Source: Novosphingobium jiangmenense
GTDB lineage: Bacteria > Pseudomonadota > Alphaproteobacteria > Sphingomonadales > Sphingomonadaceae
DNA length: 64,000 bases
Direction: 5' to 3'
Assembly (NCBI RefSeq): GCF_015694345.1
Contig: NZ_JADQDC010000002.1
Coordinates: 186,001-250,000 of the forward strand
The stretch's first letter is position 1; each line of letters opens with the position of its first letter. Under the pieces are notes generated by a model, which had not been told where the DNA came from, searched no databases, and saw only the letters and a list, made by a program, of their open reading frames with translations. The translations under genes were made by a program, and so were the position numbers. Positions 8,685-17,325 of the stretch are shown here, piece by piece.

Positions 8685-9649
8685 GCGTGCCGCTGATTGG
8701 CCATGACGAAGCCTGGCGCATCTGGCGCGCCGCCATGGCAGGCGAACGGATGCACCACGGCTGGATCCTCGCCGGGCGCGAAGGGTTGGGCAAAGCGAGC
8801 TTCGCCCGAACTGCCGCCGCCGAGCTGGTGGCAGAACCCGGCGTGCCGCAGCCCCCGGTAGAGGCGCATCCGGACATTCTCACGCTGTTCCCGCTCCCGG
8901 CCAACGAGGACGAGGCCAAGAAGCGTGACGAGGGCAAGCCCTACCAGCTGAAGCGCAGCATCTCGGTCGATCAGGTGCGAGCCCTTCAGCGACGCCTCAC
9001 CACCCGGCCAACATTGGGCCGCAGGCGCGCAGTGATCATCGATTCGGCCGACCTGCTCGAGAAAAGTGCGGTCAACGCCTTGCTCAAGAGCCTGGAAGAG
9101 CCGCCGATCGGCACCTTCTTCCTGCTGGTCGTCCATGCGCTGGGACGCCTGCTCCCGACGGTCCGTTCGCGTTGCACCGTGGTCAGGTTCCATCCGCTTC
9201 CGGCCAGTGACGTTGCCCGGGCGCTGGACGATATTGCGCCGGAGCTCGATGGCGAGACCCGAAAAGCGGCGCTGGCCGTTGCAGGTGGTTCCCCCGGCGC
9301 GGCTCTGGCTTTCGCCGCACAGGATCTTGGCAAGGCGCAGACGCTGTTTGCGCGAATTGTCGAGCAGGGGGACCCGGACCTGTCACTGCGCGGCGCGCTT
9401 GCCGGTGCGCTGGGGGCCAGGCCAGATCGCGAAAGGATCGCGGCGGCGATCGAAGCTGCCCGGATGACCGTGGTCGGCGCGCTTGATCGGGTCGATGATG
9501 CCGCCAAAGTGCGACTGGTCGAAGCCCATGCTCGTCTGGTCAGGCTCGCCAGCGAAGCACCGATCTACAATTACGACCCGGCAATGCTGACCATGGAAAT
9601 CGGCTCCTTGCTGGCATCGGCTGCGCCGACTAGGGAAGGGGCGCGATAA
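8681..9649 (+). CDS. holB: DNA polymerase III subunit delta'
   Basis: A 322-residue clamp-loader subunit of the AAA+ fold. It shows a Walker A-like loop (GREGLGKASFARTAA), the segment SVDQVRALQRRL that leads into strand 2, the region ADLLEKSAVNALLKSLEEPP typical of delta' and gamma/tau, and the SRC motif of sensor 1 (TVRSRCTVVRF). The C-terminal part is helical and variable, as in the family. It overlaps tmk by 4 nt and lies 51 nt before metG. Confidence 0.93.
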   Translation: MSVPLIGHDEAWRIWRAAMAGERMHHGWILAGREGLGKASFARTAAAELVAEPGVPQPPVEAHPDILTLFPLPANEDEAKKRDEGKPYQLKRSISVDQVRALQRRLTTRPTLGRRRAVIIDSADLLEKSAVNALLKSLEEPPIGTFFLLVVHALGRLLPTVRSRCTVVRFHPLPASDVARALDDIAPELDGETRKAALAVAGGSPGAALAFAAQDLGKAQTLFARIVEQGDPDLSLRGALAGALGARPDRERIAAAIEAARMTVVGALDRVDDAAKVRLVEAHARLVRLASEAPIYNYDPAMLTMEIGSLLASAAPTREGAR

Positions 9650-9700
9650 GGCTCCGGATTCCTTTGAGCCACATACCCTATTGAGAAAGCGACCGGCCCG

Positions 9701-11266
9701 ATGGGCGAACCCTTCTACATCACCACCGCCATTTCCTACCCGAACGGCAAGCCACACATCGGCCACGCTTACGAGGCGATTGCCGCCGACGTGATCGCGC
9801 GGTTCCAGCGAGCCATGGGGCGCGATGTCCGCTTCCAGACCGGCACTGACGAGCATGGCCTGAAGATGGCGCAGAAGGCGCGCGAACTGGGCGTGACCCC
9901 GCGCGAACTTTCCGACGAAATATCATCGTATTTCATCAAGATGTGTGATGAACTGAATGTCTCGTATGATGTTTTCATCCGCACCACCGAGGATCGCCAT
10001 CATGCGTCGGTGCAGGAATTGTGGCGGCGCATGGAGTCGAACGGCGATCTCTACCTCGATCGCTACGAGGGCTGGTACTCGGTCCGCGACGAAGCGTTCT
10101 ATGACGAGAGCGAGCTTGTGGCCGGGGAAGGGGGCGAAAAGCTTTCGCCCCAGGGCACGCCCGTCGAATGGACGGTCGAGGAAAGCTGGTTCTTCCGCCT
10201 CTCGAGGTACGCCGAGCCGCTGCTGAAGCTCTACAACGAGAACCCGGAGTTCATCCAGCCCGACAGCCGGCGCAACGAAGTGATGCGCTTTGTCGAAGGC
10301 GGCCTGCGCGATCTTTCGGTCTCGCGCACCAGCTTTGACTGGGGCGTGAAGGTGCCGGGCAGCGATGGCCATGTCATGTACGTCTGGGTCGATGCGCTCA
10401 CGAACTATATCACCGGTCTCGGCTTCCCCGAGGAAACCGGCAACTTTGCAAAGTATTGGCCAGCGAACCTGCACCTGATTGGCAAGGATATCGTCCGCTT
10501 CCACACGGTCTATTGGCCGGCCTTCCTGATGAGCGCAAACATCGCGCTGCCCAAGCAGGTGTTTGGCCATGGCTTCCTGCTCAATCGCGGCCAGAAGGAA
10601 TCGAAGTCCCTCGGCAACGTCACCGATCCGCTCGAATTGGCCGAACGTTTCGGCGTCGATCCCCTGCGCTATTTCCTGATGCGCGAAGTCGCGTTCGGGC
10701 AGGACGGATCCTACTCGCCGGAAGCGATCGTCACGCGCTGCAACGCCGAACTGGCGAACAGCTACGGCAATCTCGTCCAGCGCACACTTTCCATGATTTT
10801 CAAGAACATGGATGGCACTCTTGAGAAGTTTGCGAGCGCCGACGCGGACGACGCTCTGCTTGCCACCGTATTCACCGCCTGCCGCGACGAACTGCCCCGC
10901 GAGTTCGAGGCCCTGAACTTCTCGGCTGGCATCGATGCATGGATGCGTGCCGTGTTCGCCTGCAATGCTTACGTCGACGAACAGGCACCTTGGGCCCTGC
11001 GCAAGACCGATCCGGAACGCATGAAGGCAGTGCTGCTGACCCTGTTCATGGCCATTCGGGATCTCACCATTGCGATTGCCCCGGTTGTTCCTGCCGCCGC
11101 TGCCAAGGTCCTCGATCAGCTTGGCGTACCATCCGATGGACGCGGATTTGCCGCACTCACGGACGCCGACTGGTATCTGGCGCGGGTGGCGACGGGCGAA
11201 AAGCTTGGGCAGCCGGTACCGGCGTTCCCGCGGCTTGAACTGCCCGAGGAGCCAGCCTCAGCATGA
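9701..11266 (+). CDS. metG: methionyl-tRNA synthetase
   Basis: A class I aminoacyl-tRNA synthetase of 521 residues. HIGH appears in PNGKPHIGHAYEA near the N-terminus, and the KMSKS loop is KESKSLGNV at about 304-312. Other MetRS patterns are FQTGTDEHG, YVWVDALTNYITGLG and DIVRFHTVYWPAFLMSA. The length and the absence of a C-terminal EMAP/Arc1p-like domain fit the short form found in alphaproteobacteria. It ends with an ATGA overlap onto tatD. Confidence 0.96.
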   Translation: MGEPFYITTAISYPNGKPHIGHAYEAIAADVIARFQRAMGRDVRFQTGTDEHGLKMAQKARELGVTPRELSDEISSYFIKMCDELNVSYDVFIRTTEDRHHASVQELWRRMESNGDLYLDRYEGWYSVRDEAFYDESELVAGEGGEKLSPQGTPVEWTVEESWFFRLSRYAEPLLKLYNENPEFIQPDSRRNEVMRFVEGGLRDLSVSRTSFDWGVKVPGSDGHVMYVWVDALTNYITGLGFPEETGNFAKYWPANLHLIGKDIVRFHTVYWPAFLMSANIALPKQVFGHGFLLNRGQKESKSLGNVTDPLELAERFGVDPLRYFLMREVAFGQDGSYSPEAIVTRCNAELANSYGNLVQRTLSMIFKNMDGTLEKFASADADDALLATVFTACRDELPREFEALNFSAGIDAWMRAVFACNAYVDEQAPWALRKTDPERMKAVLLTLFMAIRDLTIAIAPVVPAAAAKVLDQLGVPSDGRGFAALTDADWYLARVATGEKLGQPVPAFPRLELPEEPASA

Positions 11267-12042
11267 TGCTGATCGATTCGCATTGCCATCTCAACTACAA
11301 GGGTCTGGTCGAGGATCAGGCCGAGGTACTCGGGCGGGCGCGCGAAAGCGGCGTGCGTGGCTTTCTAAACATCTCGACTCGGCAGCGCGAGTGGGCTGAT
11401 ATAGTCGCCACCGCTGAGCGGGAATGCGATGTCTGGGCCAGCATGGGCATCCATCCCCACGAAGCCGATGGTCATGCCGATCTTGGCGAAGCCGCATTGC
11501 TCGAAGCTGCTGCGCACCCCCGCGTGATCGGCATCGGCGAGACCGGGCTCGATTACTATTACGACCACTCGGACCGGCAGGTGCAGCAGGACCTGTTCCG
11601 GGTTCACATCCGTGTCGCGCGCGAAACCGGTTTGCCACTGATCGTCCACACCCGCGATGCGGAAGATGATACGACCCGGATTATCGAGGAAGAAATGGGG
11701 AAGGGGGCCTTCCCCGCGCTGATCCACTGCTTCACCGCCTCTGCGCCATTCGCTGCCAAAATGCTGGAACTGGGGCTGTCGATATCGCTTTCCGGTATCG
11801 TGACATTCAAGAATGCCAAGGACTTGCAAGCGGTTGCGGCTGAACTGCCTGAGGATCGTATTCTGGTTGAAACAGATGCGCCCTTCCTCGCGCCGGTGCC
11901 ACACCGGGGCAAGACATGCGAACCAGCCTTCGTGGCCGACACTTGCGCTTTCGTGGCGGCGCTTCGCGGGACGTCCACGGAGGCACTCGCCGATCGCACC
12001 GGCGCCAATTTCTTCAGGCTTTTCAACAAGGCCAGCCTGTGA
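11263..12042 (+). CDS. tatD: TatD family metal-dependent hydrolase / DNase
   Basis: A 259-residue TIM-barrel hydrolase. The metal-binding HxH is in LIDSHCHLNYKG. Family signatures follow: GIHPHEADGH, GIGETGLDYYYDHS (the Glu metal bridge), LIVHTRDAEDDT, ALIHCFTAS and LVETDAPFLAPVPHRGK. Members act as Mg-dependent 3'-5' exonucleases or deoxyribonucleases. It is translationally coupled on both sides (4-nt overlap with metG and with the next gene). Confidence 0.94.
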   Translation: MMLIDSHCHLNYKGLVEDQAEVLGRARESGVRGFLNISTRQREWADIVATAERECDVWASMGIHPHEADGHADLGEAALLEAAAHPRVIGIGETGLDYYYDHSDRQVQQDLFRVHIRVARETGLPLIVHTRDAEDDTTRIIEEEMGKGAFPALIHCFTASAPFAAKMLELGLSISLSGIVTFKNAKDLQAVAAELPEDRILVETDAPFLAPVPHRGKTCEPAFVADTCAFVAALRGTSTEALADRTGANFFRLFNKASL

Positions 12043-12806
12043 AGCTGACGATCCTCGGTTCTGGCACGTCGACGGGCGTGCCACGCATCGGCAACGACTG
12101 GGGCGATTGCGATCCGACAGAGCCTCGGAACCGGCGCACGCGCGTTGCGATCATGGTCGAGGGCGATGATGGCAGCCACCTGCTCGTCGACACGCCGACC
12201 GATCTGCGGCACCAGTTCCTCTCCTGCGGCATCGATCGCATCGACGGGGTGCTGTGGACGCACGACCATGCCGATCACTGCCACGGCATCGACGATCTGC
12301 GGCCGCTGCGCTATGGCCGTGCCGGCCCCATTCCAGGCTTCGCCGCGAGCGAAACGGTCCGCCGCCTGCGCCAGCGCTTCGGCTATGTTTTCGCCGGACA
12401 GCACGGCTATCACACGATCGTCGAGCTCGATAATCTCGATCGTGTGCGCATGTTGAACGGTATCGGCATTGCACATTGCCAGATGCCGCACGGGCCTGCT
12501 CAGTCAACCGCGTACCGGTTTGATCAAGGCGGAAAAACAATCGGTTACGCCACAGACTTCAGCGAGATTACCAGCGAGATGATCGACCTGTTCTACAAGG
12601 TTGATGTGCTGGTCGTCGATTGCCTGCGGCGGCAGCCACATCCGACACATTCGCATCTCGGCATGGCGCTGGAATTGATCGAGGCGACACGTGCCCGCCG
12701 TGGCATCCTGACGCATCTCGACAAGTCCATGGATTACCGAACACTGTGCGGCGAAACGCCGGATCATGTCGAACCGGCTTATGATGGTCTCGAACTCGTC
12801 GTCTAG
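12039..12806 (+). CDS. MBL-fold metallo-hydrolase, PhnP-like
   Basis: A 255-residue metallo-beta-lactamase-fold protein starting at GTG 12039 inside the tatD stop. The N-terminus LTILGSGTSTGVPRIGNDWG and the metal-binding motif WTHDHADHCHGIDDLRPL (HxHxDH) are of the PhnP / phosphoribosyl cyclic phosphodiesterase and RNase Z-like branch. Later His and Asp ligands are seen in YATDFSEI and HPTHSHLGMAL. Many alphaproteobacteria carry tatD followed by such a hydrolase. The exact substrate cannot be called; a cyclic phosphodiesterase is the best guess. A frame extension upstream to 11916 lies inside tatD and is not used. Confidence 0.88.
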   Translation: MKLTILGSGTSTGVPRIGNDWGDCDPTEPRNRRTRVAIMVEGDDGSHLLVDTPTDLRHQFLSCGIDRIDGVLWTHDHADHCHGIDDLRPLRYGRAGPIPGFAASETVRRLRQRFGYVFAGQHGYHTIVELDNLDRVRMLNGIGIAHCQMPHGPAQSTAYRFDQGGKTIGYATDFSEITSEMIDLFYKVDVLVVDCLRRQPHPTHSHLGMALELIEATRARRGILTHLDKSMDYRTLCGETPDHVEPAYDGLELVV

Positions 12807-12817
12807 GGAGCGCGCCG

Positions 12818-12988
12818 TTGGACAGTTACGACCTGACGCGGATCATTGGCATTGGCATGTCGCTGATACTCGTCGTCGCCAGCCTCAAGGGGCGCGAGAT
12901 CGGGCTGTCCGATGGACTGCGGATGGCGGCCTTGTGGGGTTTTCTGATCATCGCGCTGGCACTGGTTTTCTCGGTACTGGGGTGGTGA
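12818..12988 (+). CDS. 56-residue small membrane protein
   Basis: A short reading frame starting at TTG 12818 with GGGAG seven nt upstream, 11 nt after the metallo-hydrolase stop. The product starts MDSYDLTRIIGIGMSLILVV and ends with a second hydrophobic stretch, LWGFLIIALALVFSVLGW, with a charged loop (LKGREIGLSDGLR) between, so two transmembrane helices are likely. It appears to be the last gene of the metG-tatD run. No family is recognised. Support comes from the ribosome site, the spacing and the clean two-helix pattern. Confidence 0.72.
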   Translation: MDSYDLTRIIGIGMSLILVVASLKGREIGLSDGLRMAALWGFLIIALALVFSVLGW

Positions 12989-13052
12989 AGCCTTACGAAC
13001 ATCCGACCTTTAATTTACATAATACTTATTATCGAAACATTGGGATACGATC

Positions 13053-13838
13053 ATGAGCACTGCCACGACGCCCAACCTGTCACGGCTTCTCGCCATCATG
13101 GCACGCCTGCGTGATCCGGAGCGCGGTTGCGAATGGGATTGCGCGCAGACCTTTGCGACGATCGCTCCGTACACGATTGAGGAAGCCTACGAAGTCGACG
13201 ACGCCATCGCACGAAATGACATGGCAGCGCTGAAGGAAGAACTCGGCGATCTTCTGCTCCAGGTGGTGTTCCACGCTCGCATGGCCGAGGAGCTCGGCCT
13301 GTTCTCGTTCGACGACGTTGCCGCCGCCATCTCGTCGAAGATGGAAGCACGCCACCCGCATGTCTTCGGCGATGAGGCCGACGAAGGCCAATCGCGTGAG
13401 GATCGCTGGGAGACCGCCAAGGCCGCCGAGCGCTCCTCCAAAGGCGCGACCAGTGCAATGGACGGCGTTGCACTGGCGCTACCGGCGCTAATGCGGGCGG
13501 AAAAGCTGCAGAAACGCGCTGTCAGGCAAGGCTTCGACTGGCCCGATCCGTCCGGCGGTTCGGCGAAGGTTTATGAAGAGATACAGGAGCTTGCAGAAGC
13601 ATCTTCAGACGAAGAACGCGTTGCCGAAGCGGGTGACCTGCTTTTCGCCGCAGTGAACCTCGTACGCAAGCATGGCGTCGCACCGGAAGAAGCGCTGCGT
13701 CAGGCCAATGCCAAGTTCGAGCGGCGTTTTCGCGGCATGGAGCACCTGGCCAAGGGTCGCTTTGCGCAACTGACCCTCGACCAGCAGGAAGACCTCTGGC
13801 AGGCCGTCAAAGCCTCAGAGCGAGGTGAAACGGCCTAG
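13053..13838 (+). CDS. mazG: nucleoside triphosphate pyrophosphohydrolase
   Basis: A 261-residue MazG with two all-alpha NTP-PPase modules. The first has EEAYEVDDAIA and KEELGDLLLQVVFHARMAEE (EExxE...ExxD metal motif); the second has EEIQELAEA and EAGDLLFAAVNLVRK. A WDCAQTFATIAPYTIEEAYE segment near the N-terminus is typical. It hydrolyses NTPs to NMP and PPi, house-cleaning or modulating nucleotide pools. It converges on hflX with a 24-nt overlap of the two 3' ends. Confidence 0.95.
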   Translation: MSTATTPNLSRLLAIMARLRDPERGCEWDCAQTFATIAPYTIEEAYEVDDAIARNDMAALKEELGDLLLQVVFHARMAEELGLFSFDDVAAAISSKMEARHPHVFGDEADEGQSREDRWETAKAAERSSKGATSAMDGVALALPALMRAEKLQKRAVRQGFDWPDPSGGSAKVYEEIQELAEASSDEERVAEAGDLLFAAVNLVRKHGVAPEEALRQANAKFERRFRGMEHLAKGRFAQLTLDQQEDLWQAVKASERGETA

Positions 13839-15164
13839 CTCGCGCTGGGTGAGCCGCACCTTGATGCGCAGCGCGGGATCGCCCTCGGCAGTCTCGGCCT
13901 CGGCTTCCTCCTGAATATCACCATGGGCATGGAGCCAAGCCAGACGCTGTCCATCCGAGAGCGGAATGGTGAACTCCAGCGTCTGCGCTCCGCCCGTGAG
14001 CATCTGGCCGAGTTGCTCAAGCAGCGCTTCAACGCCCGCACCGGTCAACGCAGAAATCGGCACTATCGGAACCTCGGCAATCCGCGCCGAGATCAGATCC
14101 TGCCGCATCGCTTGCTGTTCAGCGGTGAGCAGGTCCCATTTGTTCCATGCCTCGACGATGGGGATCTTCGAGCCCCCTTCCCCGATCACATCAAGGTCCG
14201 CGAGGATCTGCTCGACTTCTGCCTTTTGATCCGCCGTTGCCGGATTGGATACGTCGCGCACATGCACGATCACATCCGCGGCCGTCACCTCTTCGAGGGT
14301 TGCGCGAAAGGCCGCGACGAGTTGCGTCGGCAGGTCGGAGATGAACCCCACGGTGTCCGAAAGGATCGCCTTTTCCACGCCCGGCAAGCGGATCGAGCGC
14401 ATTGTCGGATCGAGCGTGGCGAAGAGCAGGTCTTCGGCCATCACGTCGGCACCGGTCAGCCGGTTGAACAGCGTCGATTTGCCGGCGTTGGTATAGCCCA
14501 CCAGCGCAATCACTGGCCACGGCGCGCGCTGACGCCGCTCGCGGTGTAGCCCACGCGTACGGCGAACCTGCTCCAGTTCCTTCCGCAGCCTTGCCATGCG
14601 GCCACGGATCTGCCGCCTGTCGGCCTCGATCTGGGTTTCACCGGGACCGCCAAGGAAGCCGAAGCCACCGCGCTGACGCTCAAGGTGGGTCCATGATCGG
14701 ACGAGCCGGCCAGCCTGGTAATCGAGGTGCGCGAGTTCCACCTGCAAACGGCCTTCCGCCGTAGCCGCGCGTTCGCCGAAGATCTCGAGGATCAGCCCGG
14801 TACGGTCGATGACCTTGCGCTTGAGCTTGTCCTCGAGATTGCGCTGCTGGATTGCCGACAGCGAACCATCGACAATGACCAGTTCCGCATCGGCCATGTT
14901 GCAGGCGACGCCGATCCGCCCGACCTGCCCCTCGCCAAACAGCGTCGCAGGACGAACGGCCCGGATCGGCAGGATGAAGGCGTCGACCACTTCGATGCCG
15001 ATGGCGCGGGCCAGGCCCTGCCCTTCTTCGAGACGGCTTTCCGCGTCCATGCCAAGTCCCCCTCCCCGCTGCTTGATATCGGGGAGGACGACGACGGCGC
15101 GCGCGCCACGGGTGACTTCACCTGCTACTTCGCCGGTGTTGTTGCCAAATTCAAAAGTACTCAG
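13815..15164 (-). CDS. hflX: ribosome-associated GTPase HflX, probable CTG start
   Basis: A GTPase of the Obg-HflX superfamily. G1 is [21 protein letters not shown]3 is [10 protein letters not shown] and NKWD is G4. The N-terminal HflX domain has [39 protein letters not shown] and [13 protein letters not shown]. The first ATG (15050) would cut off conserved N-terminal sequence ([19 protein letters not shown]) that reads in the same frame. That frame opens only at CTG 15164, which overlaps the hfq stop as CTGA and has GAGGA upstream; no ATG, GTG or TTG lies between. I therefore annotate 449 residues from CTG. HflX splits stalled 70S ribosomes and is linked to stress. Coupling to hfq is likely. 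Confidence 0.88.
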   Translation of the reverse strand: MSTFEFGNNTGEVAGEVTRGARAVVVLPDIKQRGGGLGMDAESRLEEGQGLARAIGIEVVDAFILPIRAVRPATLFGEGQVGRIGVACNMADAELVIVDGSLSAIQQRNLEDKLKRKVIDRTGLILEIFGERAATAEGRLQVELAHLDYQAGRLVRSWTHLERQRGGFGFLGGPGETQIEADRRQIRGRMARLRKELEQVRRTRGLHRERRQRAPWPVIALVGYTNAGKSTLFNRLTGADVMAEDLLFATLDPTMRSIRLPGVEKAILSDTVGFISDLPTQLVAAFRATLEEVTAADVIVHVRDVSNPATADQKAEVEQILADLDVIGEGGSKIPIVEAWNKWDLLTAEQQAMRQDLISARIAEVPIVPISALTGAGVEALLEQLGQMLTGGAQTLEFTIPLSDGQRLAWLHAHGDIQEEAEAETAEGDPALRIKVRLTQRELGRFTSL

Positions 15165-15736
15165 GAATCCTCACCATCCCAGTCGCCGGTGAGATCAACA
15201 TGACCGGCAGGCTGAATTGTCGAAACGGCATGCTTGTAGGCGAGCTGGACATAGCCTTCGCGTTCGAGCAGCATGCAGAAGAGATCATAGGACGCGACCT
15301 TGCCCTGCAGCATGACGCCGTTCACGAGGAACATCGTCACCTGCACGCCGGAATCGCGCACGCTGGAAAGGAACACTTCCTGCAGCAAACGGGCCTTCTT
15401 GCCGTTTTCCTCGCCACCCGTCTGGAAGTGCGCAACCGAAAGCTGCTGGCCGGGCATGATCGTCGAGATCGCGTGCTTGTAGACCAGCTGCGACTGGCCA
15501 TCGCGGCGCAGCAGGATCGAGAAGTTGTCGAACCACGTGACGATGCCCTGCAGCTTCACGCCCTTCACGAGGAACATCGTGACGGGGATCTTGTTCTTGC
15601 GCAGGTGGTTGAGGAAAAGGTCCTGAAGGTTCTGCCCCTTACCTCCGCTCGGGCCGGTTACGGGCGCCGGAACATCCGCGACAGGAGCGGGTTCGGGCTT
15701 GGGCCGAGGGCGGGCAGACAAGGTCTTTCCGGTCAT
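15161..15736 (-). CDS. hfq: RNA chaperone Hfq with two tandem Sm domains
   Basis: A 191-residue Hfq, about twice the usual length. After a Pro-rich N-terminus (1-33) come two Sm/Hfq modules. Module 1 is about 35-98, with [28 protein letters not shown] and YKHA at 86-89. Module 2 is about 116-176, with [28 protein letters not shown] and YKHA at 167-170. Both keep the YKHA proximal-face motif, but the rim segment is basic in module 1 (RKNK) and not in module 2 (RDSG). A trimer of such chains could form a six-fold-like ring (inference). ATG 15736 has GGAG upstream. Its stop overlaps the hflX start. Confidence 0.95.
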   Translation of the reverse strand: MTGKTLSARPRPKPEPAPVADVPAPVTGPSGGKGQNLQDLFLNHLRKNKIPVTMFLVKGVKLQGIVTWFDNFSILLRRDGQSQLVYKHAISTIMPGQQLSVAHFQTGGEENGKKARLLQEVFLSSVRDSGVQVTMFLVNGVMLQGKVASYDLFCMLLEREGYVQLAYKHAVSTIQPAGHVDLTGDWDGEDS

Positions 15737-15764
15737 TTCACGTGACTCCGTTTTCTATTGGCTC

Positions 15765-15780
15765 GGTCCCGCAAGGGACC
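15765..15780 (-). promoter_or_regulatory. hairpin in hfq leader
   Basis: A perfect 6-bp stem (GGTCCC/GGGACC) closed by a 4-nt loop lies 29-44 nt upstream of the hfq ATG, between ntrX and hfq. It has no T run, so it is not a standard terminator. It could shape the hfq 5' leader. The 191-nt gap it lies in is long enough to hold an hfq promoter of its own. Confidence 0.45.
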
Positions 15781-15927
15781 TTCGCGATCTGGCCTTCGTG
15801 CGTCACGCACTCTGGCCGGGTTCGTTGACGAGTTTATGTCCCCCCGCGCCTTCCGTAAACATGGGAAATTGCACAGGGTTCCGAATTAATGCGTATTCAC
15901 ATTCGCAGATTCAACCGTTCTGCCCCT

Positions 15928-17313
15928 TTATTCTTCATCCTCGTCTTCGCGCCGCTCAGCCATTCCGAGCAACTTGAGCTTGCGGTGAAGCGCCGAGCGC
16001 TCCATCCCGATGAAGCTGGCGGTCTTCGAAATATTGCCGGAAAAGCGACGGATCTGCACCTTCAGATACTCGCGTTCGAAGCTCTCACGAGCCTCGCGCA
16101 AGGGAACGCCCATCAGGGCTGATCCGCCCGAATCGCCACCCATCGGCGTACTGACGATCTCGGAAGGAAGCATATCCGCGTCGATCCGTGCCAACCGGTC
16201 ACGCGGGGCGAGAATGACCGTGCGCTCTACCACGTTGCGAAGCTGGCGGACGTTGCCGGGCCAGTCATAGCTCTGCAGCGCGGCCATGGCCTCGGGCGAG
16301 ATCGCCGGCGGGGCGACGCCCTGTTCGCTGGCGTAGCGGGCGAAGAAGTGGTCGACCAGCGGCGGAATGTCGTCACGTCGATCGATCAGCGAGGGAATGG
16401 CGACCGGCACCACGTTGAGCCGATAGTAGAGATCCTCGCGGAACCGACGCTCGGCAATTTCCTTCTCCAGCGGACGCGACGACGAGGACACGACGCGAAC
16501 GTCAACGCGCAACTGACGATGACCGCCCACGCGGGCGAAGGACTGTTCGGTCAGTACCCGCAGGATGCGTGCCTGGCTTGATGCCGGCATGTCAGACACT
16601 TCGTCGAGAAACAGCGTGCCGCCATCGGCCATTTCGAGCAAACCCGCCCGAACCAGCTTGCCGTCGACTTCCTCGCCGAACAGCTCCTGCTCGAAACGTT
16701 CGGGCGTGATGCGTGCGGAATTGACCGTGATGAACGGGCTCTGAGCGCGCGGGCTCCATGAATGAAGCAGGCGCGCCGCCACTTCCTTGCCCGATCCCGC
16801 AGGCCCGGTGATGAGCAGGCGGCTGCCTGTATTGGCGACACGCTTGAGCGTGGCGCGCACCTGGTTGATCGCCGAACTGTTGCCGGTGAACTCCTCGGCC
16901 ATCGAAAAGCCCTGTCGCAGCTGGGCGTTCTCGCGGCGCAGGCGCTCGGTCTCGGTCGCGCGCTCGACCAGCAGCAGAAGTCGCTCGGCCTCGAACGGCT
17001 TTTCCAGGAAGTCCATTGCCCCGCGGCTGATCGCCGAAACGGCAGTGTCGATGTTGCCGTGACCGGAGAAGATGATTACCGGCAGCTCTGGCTCCCGCTT
17101 CTTGATCTCGTCGAGCACTTCCAGACCGTCCATCGGGCTGCCGTGGAGCCAGACGTCGAGCAGCACTAGGCTGGGGCGGCGTTCGTCGATCGCGGCCAGT
17201 GCCGAAGTGCTGTCCGCTGCCAACCGACAGCCGTAGCCTTCGTCGGAGAGAACGCCTGCGACCAGTTCGCGGATGTCGCGTTCGTCGTCAACGATGAGGA
17301 TATCGAGTGCCAT
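15928..17313 (-). CDS. ntrX: nitrogen regulation response regulator NtrX
   Basis: A 461-residue response regulator: receiver domain (about 1-120, phospho-Asp in LVLLDVWLHG, Lys in LEKPF), AAA+ domain (Walker A GPAGSGKEVAARLLH, Walker B GGTLFLDEVSDMP) and a C-terminal Fis-type HTH (GNISKTASFIGMERSALHRKL). The sigma54-contact loop GAFTGA is absent; the equivalent stretch after ELFGEE reads VDGKLVRAG. That is typical of NtrX and implies it does not activate sigma54 promoters in the NtrC way. It follows ntrY by 12 nt and is its cognate regulator. Confidence 0.95.
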   Translation of the reverse strand: MALDILIVDDERDIRELVAGVLSDEGYGCRLAADSTSALAAIDERRPSLVLLDVWLHGSPMDGLEVLDEIKKREPELPVIIFSGHGNIDTAVSAISRGAMDFLEKPFEAERLLLLVERATETERLRRENAQLRQGFSMAEEFTGNSSAINQVRATLKRVANTGSRLLITGPAGSGKEVAARLLHSWSPRAQSPFITVNSARITPERFEQELFGEEVDGKLVRAGLLEMADGGTLFLDEVSDMPASSQARILRVLTEQSFARVGGHRQLRVDVRVVSSSSRPLEKEIAERRFREDLYYRLNVVPVAIPSLIDRRDDIPPLVDHFFARYASEQGVAPPAISPEAMAALQSYDWPGNVRQLRNVVERTVILAPRDRLARIDADMLPSEIVSTPMGGDSGGSALMGVPLREARESFEREYLKVQIRRFSGNISKTASFIGMERSALHRKLKLLGMAERREDEDEE

Positions 17314-17325
17314 TGGTGGGTCCTG

